Shown here one piece after another: positions 50,739 through 59,727 of a DNA stretch of 64,000 nucleotides. The notes beneath the pieces were generated by a model, which did no database searches, was not told where the DNA came from, and saw only the letters and a list, made by a program, of their open reading frames with translations. Numbering within the stretch: position 1 is the stretch's first letter; each line of letters begins with the position of its first letter. The position numbers and the translations under genes were made by a program. Origin of the DNA: Ectobacillus polymachus (GTDB lineage: Bacteria; Bacillota; Bacilli; Bacillales; Bacillaceae_G); the NCBI RefSeq assembly GCF_048159605.1, contig NZ_JBLREB010000002.1:372001-436000 (forward strand), given 5' to 3'.

Positions 50739-51236
50739 GTGAAGAACTTTCTGCAAAAGAGTGGTAAGATTGCAATTCTATTAACCATTATACGAATATA
50801 CTTAGGGATTAGCTGGATGCTGCAGGGATCCGGTAAAATATCCAGTAAAACGTTTGACGCAACGATGTTTTTAAAGTCTGCAGTAGAGAAAGCTACGATA
50901 ACTGGCATGGACGCAACGGTGCAAGGTTGGTGGGCTTTTATTGTGAAAACGTTCTTTTTACCGAACGTCGACGTGATTAACTATCTCGTTCCGGTTTCTG
51001 AATTATTTGTTGGGATTGCTTTAATTAGTGGCACGTTTACGCGCCGCGCTTTATATGTTGCACTTTTATTTAATTTTATGTATTTATTATCCGGCTCTCT
51101 TACTATCAATCCACAAATGATTTTACTTTCTCTGTTTCTATTAAAAACAGGAGAGAATTCAGGTCGAATCGGAATCGACGGTTGGATTATTTCGAACGTG
51201 AAAAAAAGAATCCACGCTTCCAGTGCCAATGCGTAA
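50739..51236 (+). CDS. DoxX-like membrane protein
   Basis: About 165 residues and four helices, DoxX/TQO-small-subunit-like: KIAILLTIIRIYLGISWMLQ followed by GSGKI, central VSELFVGIALISGTFTRRAL, and GENSGRIGIDGWI at the end. It may carry a membrane oxidoreductase function. I prefer GTG 50739, preceded by GGGGGTGGG; an ATG at 50709 is also in frame. A terminator follows. Confidence 0.8.
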   Translation: MKNFLQKSGKIAILLTIIRIYLGISWMLQGSGKISSKTFDATMFLKSAVEKATITGMDATVQGWWAFIVKTFFLPNVDVINYLVPVSELFVGIALISGTFTRRALYVALLFNFMYLLSGSLTINPQMILLSLFLLKTGENSGRIGIDGWIISNVKKRIHASSANA

Positions 51237-51238
51237 GG

Positions 51239-51270
51239 ACAAGCAGTTGTTTATACAACTGCTTGTTTTA
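51239..51270 (+). terminator. Terminator of the DoxX-like gene
   Basis: Perfect hairpin ACAAGCAGTTGT-TTAT-ACAACTGCTTGT followed by TTTT. Confidence 0.85.
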
Positions 51271-51292
51271 TTAGGAACGATTCATTCATAAG

Positions 51293-51410
51293 TATACTGT
51301 AGGGGAGTTTACATAGGAATGAAGGAGAACGGAGGATGCGGAAGGTTTTGTTCATTGTTTTACTCATGGGCATTGCAAACCGTTTTTTGCTGCTATCCGC
51401 ATCAAAATAA
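51293..51410 (+). pseudogene. Internally deleted copy of the DUF4359 gene
   Basis: Positions 51336-51410 read MRKVLFIVLLMGIANRFLLL followed by SASK. These are exactly the first ten and last thirteen or so residues of the intact gene at 54023-54397 fused in frame. The upstream 40 bases (AGGGGAGTTTACATAGGAA, ribosome-binding region) also match the intact copy. A perfect terminator follows directly. It looks like a duplication with deletion of about 300 bases. Whether the 24-residue product is made is unknown. Confidence 0.8.
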
Positions 51411-51452
51411 AAGTGTCAACGAAAAAATTTGTTTTTCGTTGACACTTTTTCG
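51409..51452 (+). terminator. Terminator after the deleted DUF4359 copy
   Basis: Perfect hairpin AAAAGTGTCAACGAAAAA ... TTTTTCGTTGACACTTTT. It is different from the terminator of the intact copy. Confidence 0.85.
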
Positions 51453-51725
51453 TTTTTCATGTATCCAACTAACAAAATTGAAAATACCTAAAATGGATTA
51501 ATATTACCAAATATGGTATAGTTATACAGAAATCGATATAGTAACCGTTTGTTTTCTCCCCCTGCTTATATAACTTTCACCTATTACACAACCCCTTAGA
51601 AATCGCTAAAAATAATTTGTGATTTATTGTACAAAAATGACTAATCTTACTTCTTGTCAAAGTTGAGTATTTTCCTTATGTAGCCAAGATTGATAATGTA
51701 AAATCACGTAGAGGAGAGAATTTTC

Positions 51726-53933
51726 ATGGACAGGAATAAGTATCTAAAATTAAACGGTCAAACAGTTGCAATATTAGGAATTACAGTGACTTTATTTTTA
51801 TCAGCGCCAGTACCTAGTAAAGCATTAGAGAATACGGCTACACCTGTTAAAGTAGCAGAAACTACGTCTAGTAAAGTAACAGATAATGTATCTAGTAAAC
51901 CAGCAGACAATACGTCTAGCAATGTAACAGACACTCCATCTCCATCTAATAAGAAAGAAGAAAACATAACTCCACCTAGTAAAACAGTAAGTAATGCCTT
52001 AACAACTAATCAAACAGCCGACAATATACCACCTATAACGAAAGTGCAAGAAAATCAAATCATTGAGATTACTTCGGGAAACGGCATATGGTCTGTCCCT
52101 TACGGCTTGTCAGGTGCAAACTATATTGGCTCTACAAATGACTATGCTACAAAAGAAGTTCAATTAATTCAGAAGATGACACTGAATAATGTGCTATGGT
52201 ATCAATTTAGTGTAAACGGTAAAGTCATAGGTTGGTTGGATAGTAGAGTGCTAAGTCATTTAACAAATATGCAAGAAATCAATGAAGATGCAGTAATGGG
52301 TGCAACGTCAACGAATGGAATATGGTCCGTACCATACGGTGTTAACGGGGCATATTACATAGATACAGCAGATAGATACGCTTATCGAGATATGAAACTA
52401 GTAGAAAAAGCGAATTTTGGAAGTATAACATGGTATAAATTCAGTGTAGACGGGAAAGTGATTGGTTGGATTGACGCGAAAGCATTAGATAAAGGAGAAG
52501 TAATTCCTTCTAATTTAACTGTCATGATTGGAAACACTTACAATAATGGGGTATGGTCTGTACCGTATGGTATTGTAGGAGCAAGTTATTTAGGAAATAC
52601 AAACGACTATGCTTATCAAACCGTACAAGTCATAAAGTCAGTAAAAAGAGGAAATACAACTTGGTATCAAGTAAGTATAAACGGAAAGGTAATCGGTTGG
52701 ATAGATGGTAAGAATGCTGTAACGGATGCTGAAAACGTACCGGTTGAAAACAATATAGTAATGATTGGTGGTTCTGCAGGACCTTCAGATGGGGTTTGGA
52801 GTGTACCTTACGGTGACTATAGCGCTAAATGGATAGCATCTGTAAGTGATTACAGTTACAAACAAGTTGAAGTTCTTCAAAGTATAAAGAAGCAGGGTGT
52901 AACTTGGAGCAAGATTAAAGTAGATGGTAAAGTTTTAGGTTGGATTGATGCTAGGACATTGTCAAACATGATAATAAACAATGAAGATAGAGTAGCATTA
53001 ATTGGAGACACAAATGGTCATGCTGTTTGGACGTTACCATATGGTGAAAAGAATGCTCAATATATTGCACCTGCAAGTAGTTTTATAAATAACCCTATAC
53101 ATATTATTGAGAGTTTAAGATTAGGTAATGTAAACTGGTATCATTTTAAAGCAGACGGTTACGGAGAAGGTTGGATTGATGCACGTGCCATTTCAGTAGC
53201 TACTGATATACGAACAGTAGATGGAATTTATCATGTATCAAGCTCTCAAGATCATGGGGTATGGACAAGACCTTATGGTATGCAAAACGCTTCTTGGGCT
53301 GGTTCAGCTTCAGATTTTACTAATATGAATTTAACCATACGAATGGCGATCAATTACAACGGTGTAACATGGTATGAATTTATAGACCAAAAAGGCCGAA
53401 TGAATTGGATAGACAGTAGAGCAATGAGTAATGGTTCTGTTTATCCGCATTTAAATGTTCCCATTATTGAGCAACGTGACCCTTATTTCCCTTCACGAAA
53501 TCTAATTTCTGGATGTGAAATAACAGCTGTAACCATGATGTTGCAATATGCAGGTGCAAATGTAGATAAGGTGCAACTTGCGTATGAAATGCCATATCAT
53601 TCTTACGACCCGAACCAAGGATATGTTGGAAACCCATTTGGAAGCGGTTGGACGATTTATCCACCTGCTCTAATGAATTTAGTAACGAAGTATACGGGTA
53701 GTGCGATTAATTTAACTGGGCAAGATGTGAAAGACCAACTAAGCAAAAACCACCCTGTTGTAGCTTGGATGACTATGCACGGGTTTACTGTACATGCTAT
53801 TACACTTACAGGATTTGATGATAACAATATCTATTACAATGACCCCTGGACAGGTGAGAAAGATGCTAGAATGAGCCAATATGACTTTTATTACAATTGG
53901 TCTACACAAAATAAACGGGCTATTTCATATTAA
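51726..53933 (+). CDS. Secreted GW-repeat protein with C39-like peptidase domain
   Basis: A 735-residue secreted protein. It has a signal helix (about 13-32, ending SAPVPSKALE), a Ser/Thr/Pro-rich linker with imperfect repeats (about 38-110), then about seven GW/SH3-like repeats (about 112-575) each with GVWSVPYG ... WYxFxxxGKVIGWIDxR. A C-terminal papain-like C39_2 domain follows (about 580-735) with catalytic Cys in SGCEITAVTMM, His in HGFTVHAITLTGFD and Asp/Asn in YYNDPWTG. GW repeats bind lipoteichoic acid, so it is likely cell-wall bound and cleaves an unknown target. GAGGAG lies before the ATG. Base composition is more AT-rich than the flanking genes and it lies between two copies of a DUF4359 gene, suggesting insertion. 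Confidence 0.85.
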   Translation: MDRNKYLKLNGQTVAILGITVTLFLSAPVPSKALENTATPVKVAETTSSKVTDNVSSKPADNTSSNVTDTPSPSNKKEENITPPSKTVSNALTTNQTADNIPPITKVQENQIIEITSGNGIWSVPYGLSGANYIGSTNDYATKEVQLIQKMTLNNVLWYQFSVNGKVIGWLDSRVLSHLTNMQEINEDAVMGATSTNGIWSVPYGVNGAYYIDTADRYAYRDMKLVEKANFGSITWYKFSVDGKVIGWIDAKALDKGEVIPSNLTVMIGNTYNNGVWSVPYGIVGASYLGNTNDYAYQTVQVIKSVKRGNTTWYQVSINGKVIGWIDGKNAVTDAENVPVENNIVMIGGSAGPSDGVWSVPYGDYSAKWIASVSDYSYKQVEVLQSIKKQGVTWSKIKVDGKVLGWIDARTLSNMIINNEDRVALIGDTNGHAVWTLPYGEKNAQYIAPASSFINNPIHIIESLRLGNVNWYHFKADGYGEGWIDARAISVATDIRTVDGIYHVSSSQDHGVWTRPYGMQNASWAGSASDFTNMNLTIRMAINYNGVTWYEFIDQKGRMNWIDSRAMSNGSVYPHLNVPIIEQRDPYFPSRNLISGCEITAVTMMLQYAGANVDKVQLAYEMPYHSYDPNQGYVGNPFGSGWTIYPPALMNLVTKYTGSAINLTGQDVKDQLSKNHPVVAWMTMHGFTVHAITLTGFDDNNIYYNDPWTGEKDARMSQYDFYYNWSTQNKRAISY

Positions 53934-54022
53934 CCTTTAGAATTAGACTTGTCTTATTATAAATACTTCATTCATATGTATAGCAGTAGGGGAGTTTACA
54001 TAGGAAAGAAGGAGAGTGTTGG

Positions 54023-54397
54023 ATGCGGAAGGTTTTGTTCATTGTTTTACTCATAGCGGCTGTGCTGTATTTAGGAACAAGCAATCCTTCGCAGGAAAGG
54101 TTCGTTGCCTGGGCCTCGCAGCAATTTATGCAAAATAGCTCCTTTCACCAATCGTTAGAAAAGACTGCTGCCGAGGAGCCAAACAGCCTATGGGGAGAGC
54201 TGGCGAAAATGGGAAAACAGCTAACAGACCAAGTTGTTACGCCGCAAGTCGGCCATTTGATTGATATGTATACGACAAAGAGTGACTATGTGATCTGTTC
54301 GATCTTTACAACCGAATACACGATTGCAGGAAAAACGTACAGATACGTTACGCTCGGCATAGCGAACCGTTTTTTGCTGCTATCCGCACCGAAATAA
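54023..54397 (+). CDS. DUF4359 family protein
   Basis: A 124-residue protein: one N-terminal helix or signal (MRKVLFIVLLIAAVLYLGTS), NPSQERFVAWASQQFMQ, and a C-terminal beta-rich part (YVICSIFTTEYTIAGKTYRY, LGIANRFLLL). This matches DUF4359, found in Bacillus and cyanobacteria, function unknown. AAGGAGAG precedes the ATG. A deletion derivative lies 2.6 kb upstream on the other side of the GW-repeat gene. Confidence 0.85.
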   Translation: MRKVLFIVLLIAAVLYLGTSNPSQERFVAWASQQFMQNSSFHQSLEKTAAEEPNSLWGELAKMGKQLTDQVVTPQVGHLIDMYTTKSDYVICSIFTTEYTIAGKTYRYVTLGIANRFLLLSAPK

Positions 54398-54399
54398 GA

Positions 54400-54427
54400 A
54401 AAAGGAGCTGCATGTGCAGCTCCTTTC
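54400..54427. terminator. Terminator between DUF4359 and DUF2922 genes
   Basis: Perfect hairpin AAAGGAGCTGCA-TGTGCAGCTCCTTT; serves convergent genes. Confidence 0.85.
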
Positions 54428-54430
54428 CCG

Positions 54431-54646
54431 TTAGACTAGAATATTTACATCGTTTATCGTGCGCTCGATCACACGAGCCCCTTTCTTACGGGCATTCGTG
54501 CCAAGATGGCGGAACACATCAGAAGTCAAGATTGTATCCATAACAGAATTGACAGCAGCTTTATCAACAGGAGTTGTTGGCTGATCGACTGTGAATGTTA
54601 TGACTTTGCCGTCTTCCTTTAAAAATTGCAGTTCAAGAACGATCAT
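54431..54646 (-). CDS. DUF2922 family protein
   Basis: A 71-residue protein with the DUF2922 pattern (LELQFLKEDGKVITFTVDQP, then a C-terminal INDVNILV). AAGGAGG lies about eight bases before the ATG on the minus strand. It follows a DUF1659 gene, the usual partner in Bacillus; function unknown. Confidence 0.88.
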   Translation of the reverse strand: MIVLELQFLKEDGKVITFTVDQPTTPVDKAAVNSVMDTILTSDVFRHLGTNARKKGARVIERTINDVNILV

Positions 54647-54731
54647 TGTTTTTCACCTCCTTTGCTAGGGGAGTCAGCTTATGATGACGAGCTCACCCGA
54701 GTGAGAGGATTTGGGTAAGCTTCGCCAGCTT

Positions 54732-54956
54732 TTACATTTGGATCACATCTGCTGTACTGATCGTCTGGATTCCTTCTAGGCTAAAGCCTTGAAGCGATGC
54801 TAACGCTGTTGCAACCGTGAGCACCTTGTCTGCCGGAGCATCCATCTTCACAAACTTGTACACCTTGTTTTTCATGATTGCCTTTCCGCTTGGACTCGTC
54901 CCTGTATTTAGCACTAATCGTAAATTCATATCGGAAACCATTGTTTGTGCTGCCAT
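54732..54956 (-). CDS. DUF1659 family protein
   Basis: A 74-residue protein starting MAAQTMVSDMNLRLVLNTGT with YKFVKMDAPADKVLTVATAL centrally, matching DUF1659. ATG 54956 follows GGGAGGTGATACGA; a GTG three codons earlier lies in that site. It forms a two-gene unit with the DUF2922 gene. Confidence 0.88.
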   Translation of the reverse strand: MAAQTMVSDMNLRLVLNTGTSPSGKAIMKNKVYKFVKMDAPADKVLTVATALASLQGFSLEGIQTISTADVIQM

Positions 54957-55065
54957 TCGTATCACCTCCCTTCGCTTAATAAATAAAGCGAAACTTTGGA
55001 AAAGTGGGGAGATGTTTAGAAAATTCGTTCAAAACGTGTAGAAGCTCCCACAAATGGGAGCTTCC

Positions 55066-56481
55066 TTATCCTTGTATGGGGAATGTAATGATGATTGTGG
55101 TGCCTTTCTGTAGTTCACTTGTAATGTGAATGGTTCCACCATGTGTTTCGACAATTTGTTTGGCAATGGCCATGCCAAGGCCAGAGCCTTTATGGGATTC
55201 TCCGGTATTCGTTCCGCGATAGTAGCGTTCAAATAGGTGTTCCAGCTCTTCCTTTGGAATTCCCTTCCCGTTGTCTGCAATGGTAAGGATAATCTCGTCC
55301 TCTTGCTTAAGGGAGATGCGGATGCTTGTACCCTCAGGATTGTGTACGATCGCGTTAAAAAGCAAGTTATTGAAAGCCCGTTGCAGGAGTAAGGTGTCAC
55401 AGGAAAATAGAATCTCCTCTAGATAAGGTTCATACTGTATGGATGTGTGCTCATAGGATGGGTGGTTCAAAATATGAATGATGGCCTCTCGCAGCACTTC
55501 CACGAGATTGGTTGGCTGCTTGCTGATCGGTATGCTTTCCAGCTGATAGGTTAGCTTTAAGTCTTCCGTTAATTGTTCGATGTAAGCTGCTTTATTCCAA
55601 ATGATTTTGGCGTAATGAGCTCGTTCCTCTGGTGTAAGAGTATAGTCACTGTCCAACAGAAGCTCGGAATAGCCTTTCACCGAGGAGAGCGGTGTTTTCA
55701 CATCATGTGTAATATTTGTAATCCAGTTTTGCCTCATCGTTTCAAGCTTCCTTTGCTTCTTTTCATTCGTATCGAGTGTACGGGAGAGGAGGTTAAGACT
55801 GCGATATACATTTCCAAATAATCCGGTTTCTTCGTATGGTTTGATATACTTTTGCTGTGCTAACTTTCGAATACTATCCATGATTTGGGATACAGGATTC
55901 ACAATTTGAAGACTAAACAAATAGCCTACTATCACCGCAACAAGCAGAACGATTAGGAAGGTAGTAAGGAGATCCTTTGCTAATTGATCTCCGTTAAAAC
56001 TTAGCCAAAATCGATATACTTTTTGCTCTGGAAACGCCACGATATAGGTTAGCTTTCTATTTTGTATTTCTTTCATATCGGTAAAAATAGTGTAGCCTTT
56101 ATTACTCGATGTATCCCTAAGTGAACCTGCATTTTTGTTATAGAAAAGAAGTTCAGCTGGCGTGTAGTGGACCGGGATACTACTCGGTTTAAATTGACTA
56201 TATAGCTCCGTACCATTTTCATCTAAAACCTGAATCCATCCATGATTCGCCTCAACTGTCTGCAAATAGGTATTATCGATTTGAATGCCTGCACTCGTTA
56301 AATCCATATGGTCCGAAATATGATAGGGAATATCCGTCGTTGTTAAGGTTTTGTTTGGATTAAATGAGTCCTTAACTAAAAGATATAAATTGAAAGAGAC
56401 GAAGGCGATAATTGAGAATGTAATCGTAATGATCAGGGCAATTAAAAAGCGGGCGGTTATTTCCCATTTTGTACTATTCAT
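55066..56481 (-). CDS. Sensor histidine kinase of an antimicrobial-peptide-type system
   Basis: A 471-residue kinase. Two helices (about 10-32 and 168-190) flank an extracellular domain of about 130 residues. HAMP, HisKA (WITNITHDVKTPLSSVKGYS) and ATPase domains follow, with N-box FNNLLFNAIVHN and G-boxes DNGKGIPKEE and GSGLGMAIAKQ. ATG 56481 overlaps the regulator stop (ATGAATAG). Unlike BceS-type kinases it has a large sensor loop, so it may sense its signal directly. It ends the operon with the ABC transporter upstream. Confidence 0.88.
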   Translation of the reverse strand: MNSTKWEITARFLIALIITITFSIIAFVSFNLYLLVKDSFNPNKTLTTTDIPYHISDHMDLTSAGIQIDNTYLQTVEANHGWIQVLDENGTELYSQFKPSSIPVHYTPAELLFYNKNAGSLRDTSSNKGYTIFTDMKEIQNRKLTYIVAFPEQKVYRFWLSFNGDQLAKDLLTTFLIVLLVAVIVGYLFSLQIVNPVSQIMDSIRKLAQQKYIKPYEETGLFGNVYRSLNLLSRTLDTNEKKQRKLETMRQNWITNITHDVKTPLSSVKGYSELLLDSDYTLTPEERAHYAKIIWNKAAYIEQLTEDLKLTYQLESIPISKQPTNLVEVLREAIIHILNHPSYEHTSIQYEPYLEEILFSCDTLLLQRAFNNLLFNAIVHNPEGTSIRISLKQEDEIILTIADNGKGIPKEELEHLFERYYRGTNTGESHKGSGLGMAIAKQIVETHGGTIHITSELQKGTTIIITFPIQG

Positions 56482-57193
56482 TTTTTGACATAAGCTTGTA
56501 GCCAAGCCCCTTCATCGTAATAATATGAACTGGATGACTCGGATCGTCTTCTAGTTTCTCGCGTAAATGACGAATATGCACCATAACGGTATTATCATAG
56601 CCTTCATAATATTCGCCCCAAACGTGGTCATACAGCATCTTTCTACTTAAAATGCGATTGAGATTTTGCGCCATATAAAGGAATAGAAGATACTCCTTCG
56701 CTGTTAATGTAACAGGCTTTCCAGCTTTCGTTACTTCACCCGTTTCGGTATCAATGACAATATCGGTTATCGTTAGGACGGCTTTTGTTTGCTGCTTTTG
56801 TATATATTGACCACGGCGCAGCTGGGCCTTTACACGAAAGGCAACTTCCTTTGGGCTAAACGGTTTTGTAATGTAATCATCACCGCCAACGCCAAGGCCG
56901 AGTAGTTTATCAAAGTCATCCGTTTTGGCAGATAAAAACAAAATCGGGGCAAAGGTGAATGTCCGCAGTTGTTTACATACCTCATAGCCATCTACATCAG
57001 GCAGCATAATATCAAGTACAATCACATCTGGGTCTATCTCTTTACAGAGGGATATGCCATCCTCGCCGCAAGTTGCTTTGTATACATTCGTAAGACCTTC
57101 ATTTCGCAGCACCGTTTCGACTAAATCTAAAATTTCTATTTCATCATCAATTAGTACAATTTTTTTATCACAAAGTCGTTCTACCTGTATCAT
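56474..57193 (-). CDS. OmpR-family response regulator
   Basis: A 239-residue regulator. Its receiver domain has IDDE, phospho-acceptor in DVIVLDIMLPDVDG and lysine in DYITKPFSPKE; a C-terminal winged helix follows (SRKMLYDHVWGEYYEGYDNT, then VMVHIRHLREKLEDDP). It is paired with the kinase by an overlap and lies 78 bases after the last permease gene. It most likely activates the adjacent ABC operon. Confidence 0.92.
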   Translation of the reverse strand: MIQVERLCDKKIVLIDDEIEILDLVETVLRNEGLTNVYKATCGEDGISLCKEIDPDVIVLDIMLPDVDGYEVCKQLRTFTFAPILFLSAKTDDFDKLLGLGVGGDDYITKPFSPKEVAFRVKAQLRRGQYIQKQQTKAVLTITDIVIDTETGEVTKAGKPVTLTAKEYLLFLYMAQNLNRILSRKMLYDHVWGEYYEGYDNTVMVHIRHLREKLEDDPSHPVHIITMKGLGYKLMSKNE

Positions 57194-57270
57194 GTATCGT
57201 TCACTCCATGTCTTTTAATAAATGGGCGCTTCTTCCATTATAACGATTGGATTCAGATATGCGTAGATTC

Positions 57271-57975
57271 TTACACGATATCTTTCTTTTGAAAATAGAA
57301 AAGGCCCATCGTAACAAATACAAGAAAGAGAACGATACAACTAGCAAACATCGTAGTATGATTGGTTGCTTGTGAAAGGGCGATATTCATCGGATAGGCC
57401 CACGGGTCATAGATCCAGAATCGTTCGGACTGACCGATGAGAAAGCTAGATAAGGTAAGCAGTGTACCAAGTCCGAATGGAATCGAGACATGTGCCACAT
57501 GAAAGCTGATGACAAATTGGAAGGCAATCATCGGCAGAGCTGCGAGAATCATTTGGAAAGGAACCGCGATTATTGCTGCCGGTAACGGTTGGTCTATATG
57601 CAATGTATACCCCGTTCCGATAAATGCGATCAGAAAGATCAACGTGCATAGGAGCAGAAGCATGATCCCGATACTTAGCTTGGCGAAATACACTTGTATT
57701 CTTGTAACCGGAAGGGCAAGCAGCTGCTTCCAGCCGTTGTGACTATACTCCACTCTCGTAAGAAGGATCATGATGATGACAATCGTAAATGGCAGCATAA
57801 TCGTAGAATAGGATACGAGACTTAAAAGTGATAGTAGCTCCCAAGAAGGAGGCTTCTTCGTTTGCAAGATAAATAGTCTACCAAATAGCACAGAGAATAA
57901 TGGAAGTAGCAGTATAATCGGGATAATTTTTGAGCGCTTTAATTTTAGCCATTCGATTTGTAATAACTGGTTCAT
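57271..57975 (-). CDS. ABC-2 type permease (lantibiotic-immunity-like, second)
   Basis: A 234-residue, six-helix permease beginning MNQLLQIEWLKLKRSKIIPI, the typical start of LanE/LanG-type immunity permeases. ATG 57975 overlaps the stop of the preceding permease gene (ATGA). With its partner and the ATPase it forms an exporter that removes antimicrobial peptides from the membrane, or a related function. Confidence 0.82.
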   Translation of the reverse strand: MNQLLQIEWLKLKRSKIIPIILLLPLFSVLFGRLFILQTKKPPSWELLSLLSLVSYSTIMLPFTIVIIMILLTRVEYSHNGWKQLLALPVTRIQVYFAKLSIGIMLLLLCTLIFLIAFIGTGYTLHIDQPLPAAIIAVPFQMILAALPMIAFQFVISFHVAHVSIPFGLGTLLTLSSFLIGQSERFWIYDPWAYPMNIALSQATNHTTMFASCIVLFLVFVTMGLFYFQKKDIV

Positions 57976-58718
57976 TGCGCATCCCCTCCTACAATATCTC
58001 GTTTTGAAAATTCTATGATGCTGCATAATAGGATAACGAGTCCCCATAGCAACCCGCCAAATACCGCTGTTGTAACGTTCTCAGCACCTAGTAGTGTGTA
58101 TGTATAGGGAAAGAAAGAGGACACATTCTTCGGAACCACCGATGCTAGTATCAGACCAAATATACTTACAAGCGGTGAGGCAAGAAATTGCGGGGAAGAT
58201 GAGCTCACCCAATTTTGAATAGCGGCAAGTCCAATCACAGCCCCGCACTGAGAAAGAACGTAATTGCCATACAGCGTGAAATCGATTGGCTCTGGGAATC
58301 CAACAACCTTCCCAACTACTAATAAGCCAAGGATGTTTGTAATAACGAGCAGGAAGGAAAGGAGACAGGTAACGATATATTTTGACAGTAACGCGGTACT
58401 TCTAGAAATCGGTAAGCTAAGATTCTGCTTCCAGGCATTTTGCTTGTATTCGGTATGATAGATTGCAGCACTTATTACCGCGATAAAGATTGGGAAGAAG
58501 AACCCCCATCCAAGCACGCCATGATATTCTTTTAGCAGGATATACCACGATGAGATTCCTTTTGTCTTTGCCACTCCAGCTAGGTAGGTATGATAGCGGA
58601 TGAACATATCGAGAAACATCGCGCCCGTCGTTCCAAGCGGAATCAAAATCAATAAGAAGGGCAGTGCACTCCGTTTTTCCTTCCCTATATCATTTTGTAT
58701 GCATCGAAGCAGCATCAT
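57972..58718 (-). CDS. ABC-2 type permease (lantibiotic-immunity-like, first)
   Basis: A 248-residue, six-helix permease (MLLRCIQNDIGKEKRSALPF; HTEYKQNAWKQNLSLPISRS in the first cytoplasmic loop). It is a paralogue of the next gene by layout (loop EYSHNGWKQLLALPVTRIQV there). Its start overlaps the end of the ATPase gene by four bases, so the three are coupled. Confidence 0.82.
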   Translation of the reverse strand: MMLLRCIQNDIGKEKRSALPFLLILIPLGTTGAMFLDMFIRYHTYLAGVAKTKGISSWYILLKEYHGVLGWGFFFPIFIAVISAAIYHTEYKQNAWKQNLSLPISRSTALLSKYIVTCLLSFLLVITNILGLLVVGKVVGFPEPIDFTLYGNYVLSQCGAVIGLAAIQNWVSSSSPQFLASPLVSIFGLILASVVPKNVSSFFPYTYTLLGAENVTTAVFGGLLWGLVILLCSIIEFSKRDIVGGDAQ

Positions 58719-59620
58719 CGGAATTCCTCCTTTTCAGTAAGTGCTAGAAAAATGTCTTCTAAGGTTTCTTTCTGTTGGCGGAGATGGTAGACATCATGCC
58801 CGCTCATCACAAGCTCACGATTTAGTTCTGCAATATTTTTCGCTTCATCTAACATGACATACTGATCTTGGACCCATGGTTTGTATCCTTGCTTACGTAA
58901 TTGTTCTGTTGCCCCTTCTAATGGGCGAACTCCTATTTCAAGATGGGAGGCTCCTTTCTTCCGTAATTCCTGGATAGATCCTTGAAAAATAAGGATTCCC
59001 TTATGAATAATGCCAACATGATCTGCCAAAAGCTCCACTTCGCTCAAATGATGGCTCGATAATAGAATCGTTGCACCTAGTTGCTGCGGAAGCCGTTTTA
59101 GTAAATCACGAATTTCCTGAATTCCTGCTGGATCTAAGCCGTTCGTTGGCTCATCTAAAATAAGCAGCTTCGGCTTCCCAAGAAGCGCTTGCGCAATACC
59201 AAGCCGCTGCTTCATCCCAAGAGAAAAGGTCCGAACAAGCTTATCCTTTACAGCAGAAAGCCCCACAATTTCCAATGCATCAGTAATTGCTTTTTTATCA
59301 ACTTGGAGAATCTTCCGTGTACATTCAAGATTTTCATAGGCCGTCAAATGACCATAGTAGGAAGGCGACTCCACAAGAGAACCAACCTCTCGTAAAATAT
59401 CCGTTCGATGCAAAGCAAGTGATTCTCCGAAAATCGTAATATCCCCGCTCGTCGGCGTAATCAGACCAAGCAGCATACGAATCGTCGTCGACTTCCCCGC
59501 ACCATTCGGCCCTAAAAAACAGAAAATTTCCCCCTCTGGCACACGCAAACTTACATCGTGAACCGCTGTAAAACTACCAAACTGTTTCGATACTTGATTT
59601 GTCATAATAACATGCTCCAT
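58715..59620 (-). CDS. ABC transporter ATPase (lantibiotic/bacitracin-type)
   Basis: A 301-residue ATPase with Walker A GPNGAGKST, signature FSLGMKQRLGIAQAL, Walker B LLILDEPTNGLD and H-loop LLSSHHLSEVE, plus the C-terminal extension found in BcrA/LanF proteins. GAGGGGG lies before the ATG. It is the first gene of a five-gene minus-strand unit: ATPase, two permeases, regulator, kinase. Confidence 0.9.
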   Translation of the reverse strand: MEHVIMTNQVSKQFGSFTAVHDVSLRVPEGEIFCFLGPNGAGKSTTIRMLLGLITPTSGDITIFGESLALHRTDILREVGSLVESPSYYGHLTAYENLECTRKILQVDKKAITDALEIVGLSAVKDKLVRTFSLGMKQRLGIAQALLGKPKLLILDEPTNGLDPAGIQEIRDLLKRLPQQLGATILLSSHHLSEVELLADHVGIIHKGILIFQGSIQELRKKGASHLEIGVRPLEGATEQLRKQGYKPWVQDQYVMLDEAKNIAELNRELVMSGHDVYHLRQQKETLEDIFLALTEKEEFR

Positions 59621-59727
59621 ATGTACGCCCCCTCTTCTTTGTACTAATTGTATAAGTTGCTCATTAACTCTATCTTCAATCTACCTTAAGTTCTTCTTAA
59701 GTTAGGGGGGAAGGAGAGGAGGACAAG

